From assembly GCA_946886405.1 (NCBI GenBank), contig CAMPIO010000013.1, forward strand, positions 1-56,188: a stretch of DNA of 56,188 nucleotides. Reading direction: 5' to 3'. Under the pieces are notes generated by a model. That model was given only the letters and a program-made list of their open reading frames with translations, was not told the origin of the DNA and did not search any database. Below, in pieces: positions 1 through 7,961 of the stretch. Within the stretch, counting starts at the first letter, position 1. Each line of letters starts with the position of its first letter. A program made the position numbers and the translations under genes. Origin of the DNA: an uncultured Pseudoxanthomonas sp. (GTDB taxonomy: Bacteria > Pseudomonadota > Gammaproteobacteria > Xanthomonadales > Xanthomonadaceae).

Positions 1-197
1 GAGTTGATGTTGGTGAACACCTTGAACTCGCGCGAGCAGCGCACGTCGTAGCCGTAGCTGGACGTGCCGTAGCTGACGATCCGCTCGCCGTTGGCCCCGC
101 TCTTGTTGGCGAACTTCACCTGGCCCGGCTCGAACGGCTCGATCATGCCCTGCTGCTCGGCCATGCGGCGGATCCAACGGTCGCTCTTGATGCTCAT
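1..197 (-). CDS. dcd: dCTP deaminase, N-terminal part (cut by left window edge)
   Basis: The gene starts at the ATG at 197 and runs leftward off the window; 65 codons are visible. The translation begins [20 protein letters not shown] and continues to the segment [20 protein letters not shown], which is typical of the start of bacterial dCTP deaminase. The enzyme converts dCTP to dUTP, feeding dTMP synthesis in the cytoplasm. An AGGA ribosome-binding site lies just upstream. It is downstream of apbC on the same strand. A TACAAT sequence on the minus strand (257 to 252) could be its own -10 box. The catalytic part lies outside the window. Confidence 0.9.
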   Translation of the reverse strand, partial: MSIKSDRWIRRMAEQQGMIEPFEPGQVKFANKSGANGERIVSYGTSSYGYDVRCSREFKVFTNIN

Positions 198-258
198 GCA
201 AATCCTGGTCTGGTGTGGCGAAGGCCGCGCGCGGCGCGCGGCGGACGGGGAATTGTAG

Positions 259-276
259 GGCGGGCCCCGGCCCGCC
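259..276. terminator. GC-rich hairpin between apbC and dcd
   Basis: This is a perfect 8-bp inverted repeat (GGCGGGCC / GGCCCGCC) with a 2-base spacer, 16 bases past the apbC stop codon. No T-tract follows on the minus strand, so it is either a weak terminator or an mRNA-stabilising hairpin. It sits just upstream of the putative dcd -10 box. Confidence 0.4.
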
Positions 277-291
277 GTCTGCGCTGGCCGG

Positions 292-1173
292 TCAGACGAG
301 CGACGAGACGATCGACAGGGGCGCCCGTGGCCGCTGCGCAAGCGTGGCCGCCAGCACCCGCGCGGTGTGCCGGTAGGCCTGCGCCACCGGGGAGCCAGGT
401 GCGGCGGCCACGACCGGCTGGCCGGCATCGCCCTGCTCGCGGATCGTGATGTCCAGCGGCAACGACCCGAGCAGCGGCACGCCGTACTGGGCGGCCATGC
501 GCTCGCCGCCGCCCTGGCCGAACAGGTGTTCGACGTGGCCGCAGCTGGAGCAGGTATGGACCGCCATGTTCTCGACGATGCCCAGCACGGATACCTCGAC
601 CTTCTCGAACATCTTCAGCGCCTTCTTGGCATCCAGCGTGGCGATGTCCTGCGGCGTAGTGACGATGACGGCACCCGCGACAGGAATCTTCTGCGCCAGC
701 GTCAGCTGGATGTCGCCGGTCCCGGGCGGCAGATCGATCAGCAGGTAGTCCAGATCGCCCCAGAGCGTGTCGTTGAACAATTGCATCAGTGCCGACGTGG
801 CCATCGGCCCGCGCCAGATCATCGGCGTGTCCTGGTCGACCAGCAGCCCGATGGACATGGCCTCGACCCCGAACGCCCGCATCGGCTCGATCGACTTGTT
901 GTCCGGACTGTCGGGTCGCCCCGACAGGCCCAGCATGGCCGGGATGCTGGGGCCGTAGACGTCGGCATCCAGCACCCCCACGCGGGCACCTTCCGCCGCC
1001 AAGGCCAGCGCCAGGTTCACCGACGTCGTGGATTTGCCTACCCCGCCCTTGCCGGAACCCACTGCGATGACGTTGCGGATGCGGGGGTGGGGTGACAGGG
1101 CACCCTGGACGGCATGGGCGCGGGGGCGATCATAATCTTCTTTTGATTCAGTCACTTGCTTTGATTCACGCAC
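292..1173 (-). CDS. apbC: Iron-sulfur cluster carrier protein ApbC/Mrp (P-loop NTPase)
   Basis: This 293-residue P-loop NTPase of the Mrp/ApbC/NBP35 family binds and transfers Fe-S clusters to apoproteins in the cytoplasm. The deviant Walker A motif GKGGVGKST is at residues 41-49. The paired cysteines that bridge the cluster in a dimer are C208 and C211 (CSSC). DLPPGTGD supplies the Walker B/switch region. The N-terminal DUF59 domain of E. coli Mrp is absent; only about 30 poorly conserved residues precede the P-loop. The start is a GTG at 1173, and an in-frame GTG at 1155 is an equally plausible alternative because neither has a clear ribosome-binding site. It diverges from the TonB-dependent receptor gene. 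Confidence 0.92.
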   Translation of the reverse strand: MRESKQVTESKEDYDRPRAHAVQGALSPHPRIRNVIAVGSGKGGVGKSTTSVNLALALAAEGARVGVLDADVYGPSIPAMLGLSGRPDSPDNKSIEPMRAFGVEAMSIGLLVDQDTPMIWRGPMATSALMQLFNDTLWGDLDYLLIDLPPGTGDIQLTLAQKIPVAGAVIVTTPQDIATLDAKKALKMFEKVEVSVLGIVENMAVHTCSSCGHVEHLFGQGGGERMAAQYGVPLLGSLPLDITIREQGDAGQPVVAAAPGSPVAQAYRHTARVLAATLAQRPRAPLSIVSSLV

Positions 1174-1284
1174 AACGGAATCGCCATTGTCTCACCCTCC
1201 AACACGACTTCAACAACCTGAACGAAGCATCATGCCCGTGACGATCCCATCACGCGCCGGAAATAATTTCGTGGTACGCGCATC

Positions 1285-1305
1285 ACATTAATTTCATGTT
1301 AATGT
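1285..1305. promoter_or_regulatory. Perfect palindrome upstream of the TonB-dependent receptor (candidate operator)
   Basis: ACATTAA and TTAATGT form a perfect 7-7-7 inverted repeat in the 228-bp region between divergent apbC and the receptor gene, about 97 bases before the receptor ATG. It sits in an AT-rich patch of otherwise GC-rich DNA. The two TTAA cores are 11 bp apart, the same spacing as the boxes at 24979 and 29689. The symmetry suggests a dimeric regulator; which one is unknown. Confidence 0.45.
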
Positions 1306-1401
1306 CGGATCGCACGGACGCTATTGCGCGGCTGGGGCCGATGGGAACGGTCCTAATTGCAAAGCCGCTTACACGTACGGATTTCTAGGGGATTCACCGA
1401 C

Positions 1402-4287
1402 ATGAACTACGGAAACGCGAAAGCGCTCCGGCGCAATCCGCTTGGTGCGGCTCTTGTCGCCGCGTTGCTGATCCCGGGTGCGGCACTGGCCCAGGACGCT
1501 ACCACCAGCAGCTCGACTGCCGACACCGAAACGACCAACCTCGGGAAGGTGCAGGTCGTGGGCTCGCGCATCAAGCGTGCAGAGATTGAAGGACCGTCGC
1601 CGGTCACCGTCATCACGGCCGAGCAGATCAAGCAGGAAGGCTTCAACACGGTTGCGGAAGCGATCGACACGCTGAGCCAGAACACCGGCAGCGTGCAGAA
1701 CGACTTCAACGCTGCGGGCGGCTTCACGCCCAACGCAAGCCCGGTGAATCTCCGTGGCCTCGGCCCGGGTCGCACGCTACTGCTGATCAACGGTCGCCGG
1801 GCGAATGACTATCCGTTCCCCTACAACGGCCGCAGCAACTTCCAGAACCTCAACAACGTTCCCGCAGCTGCCGTCGAACGCATCGAGATCCTCTCGGGTG
1901 GCGCATCGGCCGTCTACGGTTCCGACGCCGTTGCCGGTGTCGTCAACATCGTGTTGAAGACGAACTACGAAGGCAACATCCTCAAGGTCAAGGGTCAGAC
2001 CTCGACCGACGGCGGCCGTGATATCGCCGACATCCAGTGGGTGGGCGGCAAGACCGGCGACAACTGGAGCGTGACATACGCATTTGAGTCCTACAACGCA
2101 GAAGCCCTGTGGGGTTACCAGCGCGACTTCATGGACTCGGCCGCCGACAACCCGGCGCCCCCAGGCACCTACCCCCTTGCTGCAGGCAACGGTCGCGGTG
2201 GCTACCAGCCGCCCATCGGCATCCAGATCCGTCGCCTCAGCAGCACCGGCGCCACCCAGGGCTACGTGTTGCCGGCCGGTCGTGACTGCTCCGGCAGCGA
2301 CCTGTACAGCTATCACTTCTATACGAGCTCCGCGACCGGTGCGAACCTCGGTCCCGGCTGCGGCTACGACCGCTTCCCGGCGGAACAGACGGTCTCGAAC
2401 GGCAGCAATGACCTCTCTGGCTACGTCTACGGCACCTTCAACTTCACCGATAACCTGGAAGGCTGGGCGAGTGCCATGGCGTTCCATTCCCGCAGCCGAC
2501 TGGGCGGCGGTGTCGAACAGTGGCAGGGCGGTCCTCAGCCGAGCGCCAACTTCTACGACCCGAACCTGGGCATGCGCATCTTCCCGATCCGCGCGATCAC
2601 GCCCGAAAGCTACGGCGGCTCCGAAGGTACCTACCAGAAGTTCGAGGAAGACTCCCTCGATCTGGCATTCGGCCTGCGCGGCACCCTCGCCGATCGGTAC
2701 GACTGGGAGTTCACGCTGGGCGGCGCTCAGTATGAAATCGTCCGCGACCGTCCGCGCCTGACCGTGGCGGGCGCGACCAGCTACTTCATGGGTTCACGTC
2801 TGGGCACTACCGGCCAGGGCGCTTACACCGGTCTGGTGGGTGTGCCGAATAATTTGCCGGTGTATACCCTGAACCTGGACCGTTTCTATGGTCCCATCTC
2901 GCCGGCCGACTATGCCGCCATGTCGACGATGGTGCACTACGAAGCGGTGTCCCGGAATGCATCCGCGAACTTCGTGCTGTCCGGCGACCTGTTCGAACTG
3001 CCCGCAGGCCCGCTGTCGTTCGCCAGCGTGCTCGAGGCTTCGCGCCAGAGCTACGACCTGGAAAGCGACCGCCGCATCCTGCCGAGCGTCCGTGAGATCT
3101 ACAACCTGACCGGCACGGGCGGCAGCGGCGAGCGCAACCGCTATGCCGCAGGCGTCGAGTTCAAAGTGCCGATCTTCAGCATGCTGACGGGCAGCCTGGC
3201 CGGTCGTTACGACAAGTACGACGACGTCACCGACGTGGACGATGCACGCACCTGGGGTGCCGGACTCGAGTTCCGTCCGTTCGACAGCCTGCTGATCCGC
3301 GCCAACTACGCCACCAGCTTCAAGGCGCCGGACATGCATTACGTGTTCTCGGAACCGAGCGGCTCCTTCGGCGCCATCACCGACTACTACCGCTGCTCGC
3401 TCAACGGCATCGGCACCAGTTCGGCGGTGTGCGGTGCGGCCGGCGCCAACTACAACTACTCGGCGTTTACCACATCCCAGGGCCAGCCCACGCTGGAAGA
3501 AGAAACCGGCAAGTCCTGGACAGCCGGCTTCGTATGGGACGTGACCGATCAGCTGTCGTTGGCCGCCGACTACTACGTCGTCGAGCTGGAGGATGTCGTC
3601 AACGTGCAGAGCGGCGCGACGATCCTGGAAGCGGAACTCGGTTGCAACACCGGCCGCTACCCGAATGGTTCGACGTTCCCGTACCAGCTCAGCAGCGCCT
3701 ATTGCCAGGCGACGCTGGGGCGCATCACGCGTAATCCGGAAACCAACCAGATCACCGAGATCCGCAGCGGCCCGATCAACCAGTCGTTCCTCGGGACGAA
3801 GGGTGTCGACGCTACCGTGCGCTACCGCCTCGACACTGACCGCTTCGGCGACTTCAGTGCCACGCTGCAGTGGACCCACGTGCTGGAACAGACCCAGAAG
3901 CTCTCGGCCGACCAGGCCCTCCTGAGCTACCGCGATCTGAACAGCAACCTGGACAACCGCAGTCGCGTGCGCCTGACGGTCAACTGGTCGAACGATGACT
4001 GGATGGCGACGGTGTTCATGAACCGCCTCGGCAGCACGCCGATCTGGGATCCCAATGTGCCGGTGGCATACCCGGAGTTCGATACCCGCATCGCGCCGTT
4101 CATCACCTGGAATGCGAGCGTGGCGAAGGACATCACCGAGAAGCTCAACCTTCGCCTGTCGGTGGTCAACCTGTTCGACAACCACCATCCGGTCGACAAG
4201 ACCAACTACACCTATCCGTACTACTGGCGTGGTTTCGATGCCATTGGTCGTCAGGTGGGTCTGGAAGCGACCTACAAGTTCAACTGA
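1402..4287 (+). CDS. TonB-dependent receptor
   Basis: This 961-residue outer-membrane receptor imports a substrate using TonB/ExbBD energy. A signal peptide ends near A30 (ALA before QD). The Plug domain follows at about residues 50-170, with the segments VVGSRIKRAEIEGPSPVTVI, NLRGLGPGRTLLLINGRR and IEILSGGASAVYGSDAVAGV. The rest is a 22-strand type beta-barrel, rich in aromatic and Gly residues, ending LEATYKFN. The ATG at 1402 is chosen because AGGGGA lies 9 bases upstream and the signal peptide begins there; an earlier in-frame ATG at 1357 lacks both. A terminator and then an S9 peptidase follow. That pairing suggests a peptide or amino-acid-derived substrate, but the ligand cannot be read from sequence. 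Confidence 0.93.
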   Translation: MNYGNAKALRRNPLGAALVAALLIPGAALAQDATTSSSTADTETTNLGKVQVVGSRIKRAEIEGPSPVTVITAEQIKQEGFNTVAEAIDTLSQNTGSVQNDFNAAGGFTPNASPVNLRGLGPGRTLLLINGRRANDYPFPYNGRSNFQNLNNVPAAAVERIEILSGGASAVYGSDAVAGVVNIVLKTNYEGNILKVKGQTSTDGGRDIADIQWVGGKTGDNWSVTYAFESYNAEALWGYQRDFMDSAADNPAPPGTYPLAAGNGRGGYQPPIGIQIRRLSSTGATQGYVLPAGRDCSGSDLYSYHFYTSSATGANLGPGCGYDRFPAEQTVSNGSNDLSGYVYGTFNFTDNLEGWASAMAFHSRSRLGGGVEQWQGGPQPSANFYDPNLGMRIFPIRAITPESYGGSEGTYQKFEEDSLDLAFGLRGTLADRYDWEFTLGGAQYEIVRDRPRLTVAGATSYFMGSRLGTTGQGAYTGLVGVPNNLPVYTLNLDRFYGPISPADYAAMSTMVHYEAVSRNASANFVLSGDLFELPAGPLSFASVLEASRQSYDLESDRRILPSVREIYNLTGTGGSGERNRYAAGVEFKVPIFSMLTGSLAGRYDKYDDVTDVDDARTWGAGLEFRPFDSLLIRANYATSFKAPDMHYVFSEPSGSFGAITDYYRCSLNGIGTSSAVCGAAGANYNYSAFTTSQGQPTLEEETGKSWTAGFVWDVTDQLSLAADYYVVELEDVVNVQSGATILEAELGCNTGRYPNGSTFPYQLSSAYCQATLGRITRNPETNQITEIRSGPINQSFLGTKGVDATVRYRLDTDRFGDFSATLQWTHVLEQTQKLSADQALLSYRDLNSNLDNRSRVRLTVNWSNDDWMATVFMNRLGSTPIWDPNVPVAYPEFDTRIAPFITWNASVAKDITEKLNLRLSVVNLFDNHHPVDKTNYTYPYYWRGFDAIGRQVGLEATYKFN

Positions 4288-4314
4288 TGGTTTGAGCGGT
4301 GCAGCAACACCTGG

Positions 4315-4340
4315 ACCCGGCGGCGACGCCGGGTCTTTTT
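4315..4340 (+). terminator. Rho-independent terminator after the TonB-dependent receptor
   Basis: A perfect 8-bp stem (ACCCGGCG / CGCCGGGT) with a GCGA tetraloop is followed by CTTTTTC. It lies 28 bases after the receptor stop codon and 30 bases before the S9 peptidase start, so expression of the peptidase either needs read-through or is low relative to the receptor. Confidence 0.85.
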
Positions 4341-4370
4341 CTTCCTACGCCGCACGCAAGGAGATCATTG

Positions 4371-6350
4371 ATGAAGCGTCAAGGAATTCTGCTTTTTCTC
4401 GCCGGATGGCTGATCGCAGCCGAGGCACTGGGCGCGCCGGCGCCGATCCGCGATTTCGTCGGCCACGCCGCGTTCAGTACCGCGAAGATATCCCCCACCG
4501 GCGAATATCTGGCCATCACGGTGGATCGGGGCGACCAGGATGTGCTCACGACGATGCGCACCAGCGACCTGAAAATCCTCAACGTCAGCCAGCTGCCCGA
4601 CAAGAAGAGCGTCGGGTCTTTCGAGTGGGTCAGTCCGGACCGGCTGATGTTCAACGCCATCCGCAAGATGGGTGGATACGCGCAACCGTTCAGCACGGGC
4701 GAATGGTTCGCCGTGAATGCCGACGGCTCGCAACCGCGTCCGTTGATCTTCTACGGAACGCAGGACGTGACGCAGCGCGCGAAGACCGTTACCTCCGAAC
4801 GCTTCAGCCTGATCGACACACTGCAGGACGACGACCAGTTCGTGATCATGGACGTCCGCTCGCCCCGCTCCAGCGAAGGCGCTGGCACCGAACTGGTCAA
4901 GCTTGACGTGTTCAACGGTCGGCGCACCTCGCTCGGCCGTGCGCCCAAGGAGAACTGCAACATCACCCTGGACGAGAACAAGCAGGCACGGTTCGCCGTG
5001 TGTTCGTCCAGCCGTAACGAAGACGGCGAATTCGACGAACGTACCGAACTCTACCGTCGCGACGGTCGCGACTGGACGCTGGTGAACGCCTCCAAGTCTG
5101 GCGGCAAGCACCTTGGCGTCATCCATACCACGCGCAACGGAACCGTCTACGTCACTCAGGACGACGGCGTGGCGCCGGCGGCGCTCGGAACGCTGGACAC
5201 CACCACCGGCGCCTTCAAGCAGCTGTTCCACGACCCGGTGGCGCAGATCAGCAACCGCATCTGGTCGACCGACGACACGACGCTGATCGCCGTGGTGACG
5301 GAAGCAGGCGCACCCGCCGTCAAGCTGATCGACGAAGCGCACCCGGATGCCGAACTCTACGCCTCGCTCGCGTCCGCGTTCGAAGGACAGATGGTCGATT
5401 TTTCCAGCCACACCACGGACGGCAAGAAAATCATCGTCAGCGTCTACAGCGACCATAACCCCGGCGAGCTTTACCTCTACGACCGCGAAACCGGCAAGGC
5501 GCGCTTCCTGATGAAGCGACTGCCGCAGCTGGACCCCGCGAAGATGGCCTCGGTGGTGCCGTTCAATTTCGTGGCGAGAGACGGCAAGCGCATCCATGGC
5601 TACCTGACGATTCCGAACGGCTCGAACGGCAAGAACCTGCCGCTCATCGTCAACCCGCATGGCGGCCCCATCGGCCCCCGCGACGACTGGGCCTTCAGCG
5701 GAGAAACGCAGCTGTTCGCGAGCCGCGGGTATGCCGTACTGCAGGTGAACTACCGTGGCTCCGGCGGCTACGGCCGTGGCTTCCAGAATGCGGGGCACCA
5801 GCAATGGGGCCAAGGCATACAGAACGACATCATCGATGCCACGCAGTGGGCGATCCAGAAAGGGCATGCCGACAAGGACCGCATCTGCATCTACGGCGGC
5901 AGCTTCGGCGGCTATTCGTCACTGATGGCGCCGATCCGTGCGCCCGGCATGTTCAAGTGCACCTTCGGGTACGTCGGTGTCTACGACGTGGAAATGATGT
6001 TCGAAAAGGGTGACATCCCGAGCACGGAGTCCGGCCAGCGCTACTTGCGCCGCACGCATGGAACCGACAAGAGGATGTGGGTGGAGAATTCACCCGCCCG
6101 CCGCGCCGCGGAAGTGAAGATTCCCGTCTACCTTGCCGCGGGCGCTCGCGATGTGCGCACGCCGCCCGAGCAGACCGAACTCATGAACAAGGCGCTGATC
6201 GCGGCTGGTAATCCGCCGGAAGGCATGATCATCCAGTCTGGCGAGATGCACGGCTTCTACGATGTGGAAAACAGGGTGAAGCTGTACACCGAAATGCTTT
6301 CCTTCTTCGATCGGCATATCGGCGAGGCGACTTCCGGGGCCCCGAAGTGA
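4371..6350 (+). CDS. S9 family prolyl oligopeptidase-type serine peptidase
   Basis: This 659-residue exported alpha/beta-hydrolase peptidase belongs to the DPP4/prolyl oligopeptidase clan. A signal peptide ends near residue 21 (ALGA before PAP). Residues 30-380 form the beta-propeller-like region. The catalytic domain holds the triad: S511 in GGSFGGYS, D594 in GARDVRTP and H627 in EMHGFYD. A strong AAGGAG ribosome-binding site 7 bases before 4371 fixes the start. It follows the receptor gene, and receptor plus exported S9 peptidase is a recurring pair in Xanthomonadaceae that fits uptake and trimming of peptides. The exact cleavage specificity is not determinable here. Confidence 0.9.
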   Translation: MKRQGILLFLAGWLIAAEALGAPAPIRDFVGHAAFSTAKISPTGEYLAITVDRGDQDVLTTMRTSDLKILNVSQLPDKKSVGSFEWVSPDRLMFNAIRKMGGYAQPFSTGEWFAVNADGSQPRPLIFYGTQDVTQRAKTVTSERFSLIDTLQDDDQFVIMDVRSPRSSEGAGTELVKLDVFNGRRTSLGRAPKENCNITLDENKQARFAVCSSSRNEDGEFDERTELYRRDGRDWTLVNASKSGGKHLGVIHTTRNGTVYVTQDDGVAPAALGTLDTTTGAFKQLFHDPVAQISNRIWSTDDTTLIAVVTEAGAPAVKLIDEAHPDAELYASLASAFEGQMVDFSSHTTDGKKIIVSVYSDHNPGELYLYDRETGKARFLMKRLPQLDPAKMASVVPFNFVARDGKRIHGYLTIPNGSNGKNLPLIVNPHGGPIGPRDDWAFSGETQLFASRGYAVLQVNYRGSGGYGRGFQNAGHQQWGQGIQNDIIDATQWAIQKGHADKDRICIYGGSFGGYSSLMAPIRAPGMFKCTFGYVGVYDVEMMFEKGDIPSTESGQRYLRRTHGTDKRMWVENSPARRAAEVKIPVYLAAGARDVRTPPEQTELMNKALIAAGNPPEGMIIQSGEMHGFYDVENRVKLYTEMLSFFDRHIGEATSGAPK

Positions 6351-6415
6351 AGGGATTGCTGCAAAGATGCGGTGGCCGGGGCTAGCCTTCCGCGCCACGG
6401 TATGACTTCCGAGAC

Positions 6416-6442
6416 GTGACCGGCGACAACCTCGCCGGTCAC
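6416..6442 (+). terminator. Strong hairpin after the S9 peptidase gene
   Basis: This is a perfect 10-bp inverted repeat (GTGACCGGCG / CGCCGGTCAC) with a 7-base loop, 66 bases past the peptidase stop and 40 bases before the next start. There is no T-tract, so it may be a Rho-assisted 3' end or a leader hairpin of the Sel1-repeat gene. Confidence 0.5.
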
Positions 6443-6481
6443 AATCGCGGCTCACCCCTCATTACCGGTGTCGGAGTACAC

Positions 6482-7297
6482 ATGGGCATTCTCAGGACGA
6501 CCACCTTGTGCCTGCTGCTGGCAGGCACTGCCGCTGTATTTCCATCGGCACATGCTGCCAAGCCACCATCGGACCCGACGCGCGATGCGCTGATGCTCAG
6601 CGCCGGCTTCCTGAGCGGGCATCCCGACCTTCGCTACCGCCTGCTCGGCCTGAAGCGGTTCAAGGCCGGTGAGTTCGAAGAAGCGTTCCGCTTCTACCAG
6701 CGCGCCGCCTATTTCGGCGACAAGCCGTCGCAAGGCATGGTGGGCGAAATGCTGTGGAACGGTCAGGGCACGGCGAAGGATCGTGCCTTGGCGTACGCGT
6801 GGATGGACCTGGCGTCCGAGCGCGGCTACACCGGCTTCATGGGCCTGCGTGAACGCTACTGGGAGCAGCTGACGGACGCAGAGCGCAATCGCGCTGTCGA
6901 TGAGGGACAAGCGATCTATGCCCGGTTCGGCGATCAGGCGGCGCAACCGCGCTTGGCCACCATCCTTAGGCGCGAGAAGCGCCGGTCGACGGGAAGCCGG
7001 ACCGGCTTTACCGGAAACCTGCAGATCTACATCCCCGGCCCAGGAGGATTCATTCCGATCGAGGGCAGCAAGTTCTACGACGACCGCTACTGGGACCCCA
7101 AGCAATACCAAGCCTGGCATGACGAAATCTGGATGAAGCCCCGCATCGGCCGTGTGTCGGTCGGCAGCGTCGAGCAAGTGCAGGGATCACCGCCACCCGC
7201 TTCACGTATCCCCCTCACGACGCCAGAGCAGGATGCGCAGGAACCGGAAACACCCGAGGCGGATGAAACCGACCTCGGCGCCCGCAAAGACGGCTGA
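6482..7297 (+). CDS. Exported Sel1-repeat (TPR-like) protein
   Basis: This is a 271-residue protein with a signal peptide (residues 1-23, SAHAA cleavage region). One or two Sel1-like helical repeats occupy about residues 55-125, with the signatures FEEAFRFYQRAAYFGDKPSQ and AYAWMDLASERGY. Such repeats mediate protein-protein contacts. The C-terminal half has no recognised domain and ends in an acidic, proline-rich tail. The ATG at 6482 is chosen because it begins the signal peptide and follows a GGAG. It is likely periplasmic. Its position between the S9 peptidase and the DUF2147 gene suggests an accessory role in that envelope block, but nothing shows a defined function. Confidence 0.75.
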   Translation: MGILRTTTLCLLLAGTAAVFPSAHAAKPPSDPTRDALMLSAGFLSGHPDLRYRLLGLKRFKAGEFEEAFRFYQRAAYFGDKPSQGMVGEMLWNGQGTAKDRALAYAWMDLASERGYTGFMGLRERYWEQLTDAERNRAVDEGQAIYARFGDQAAQPRLATILRREKRRSTGSRTGFTGNLQIYIPGPGGFIPIEGSKFYDDRYWDPKQYQAWHDEIWMKPRIGRVSVGSVEQVQGSPPPASRIPLTTPEQDAQEPETPEADETDLGARKDG

Positions 7298-7401
7298 ACA
7301 GCCGGCCCCCAGCGCTTCCATACGCCAGCGGATGCGGTATAACAGCGGTCATCCCGCCGGTCGTCCCCGGCGGGCCTGACCTACATCCCTGGGAGGGGAA
7401 C

Positions 7402-7842
7402 ATGCGCAAGACCCTGATGGCCGTACTGCTGGCCGCTCCGTTGATGGCCCTGTCGCTGGTGGCCTCGGCCGCCGACCCGGTGGTCGGTCGCTGGAAGACC
7501 ATCGACAGCGATACCGGCAAGCCGAAGTCCTTCGTCGAGATCACCCAGGCGGCCAACGGCACGATCACCGGCCGCATCGTCGAACTGATCAATCCGAGCA
7601 AGCCGAACCCGACCTGCGACAAGTGCAAGGACGATCGCAAGAACAAGCCGATCACCGGCATGGAGATCATCCGCGGCATGAAGGCCGAAGGTGGCGGCGA
7701 GTATGCCGGTGGCACCATCCTCAAGCCCGACGAGGGCAAGGTCTACAAGGCGAAGATGGAACTGATCGAGGGCGGCAAGAAGCTGGAGGTGTCCGGCTGC
7801 ATCGGCCCCTTCTGCAAGTCGCAGACCTGGATCCGCCAGTAA
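7402..7842 (+). CDS. DUF2147 domain-containing periplasmic protein
   Basis: This small exported protein of 146 residues has a signal peptide (about residues 1-23, LVASAADP) and a single DUF2147 domain. Family hallmarks are VVGRWKTIDSDTGKPKSFVEI near the mature N-terminus and SGCIGPFCKSQTWIR at the C-terminus. Members are predicted lipocalin-like beta-barrels of unknown function. The four cysteines (CDKC, and GCIGPFC) could pair in the periplasm. The ribosome-binding site GGGAGGGG lies directly upstream. A GC hairpin (CCCGCCGG / CCGGCGGG) precedes the gene and another follows it, so it is probably its own transcription unit. Confidence 0.85.
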   Translation: MRKTLMAVLLAAPLMALSLVASAADPVVGRWKTIDSDTGKPKSFVEITQAANGTITGRIVELINPSKPNPTCDKCKDDRKNKPITGMEIIRGMKAEGGGEYAGGTILKPDEGKVYKAKMELIEGGKKLEVSGCIGPFCKSQTWIRQ

Positions 7843-7866
7843 GTCCTTGCGAATGCCCGACGTCAC

Positions 7867-7887
7867 AGGCCCGGCACTGCCGGGCCT
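7867..7887 (+). terminator. Hairpin after the DUF2147 gene
   Basis: An 8-bp perfect stem (AGGCCCGG / CCGGGCCT) with a 5-base loop lies 24 bases after the DUF2147 stop. Only a weak T-rich stretch follows. It separates this gene from metG, which has a GATAAT -10-like box at 7930-7935. Confidence 0.55.
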
Positions 7888-7961
7888 GCTGCGTTCTGGC
7901 GACCGGAAAGGGCGTCGACCCGAGCATGCGATAATCGCCGCCCCCCGTCGCGAAGCCCGTC

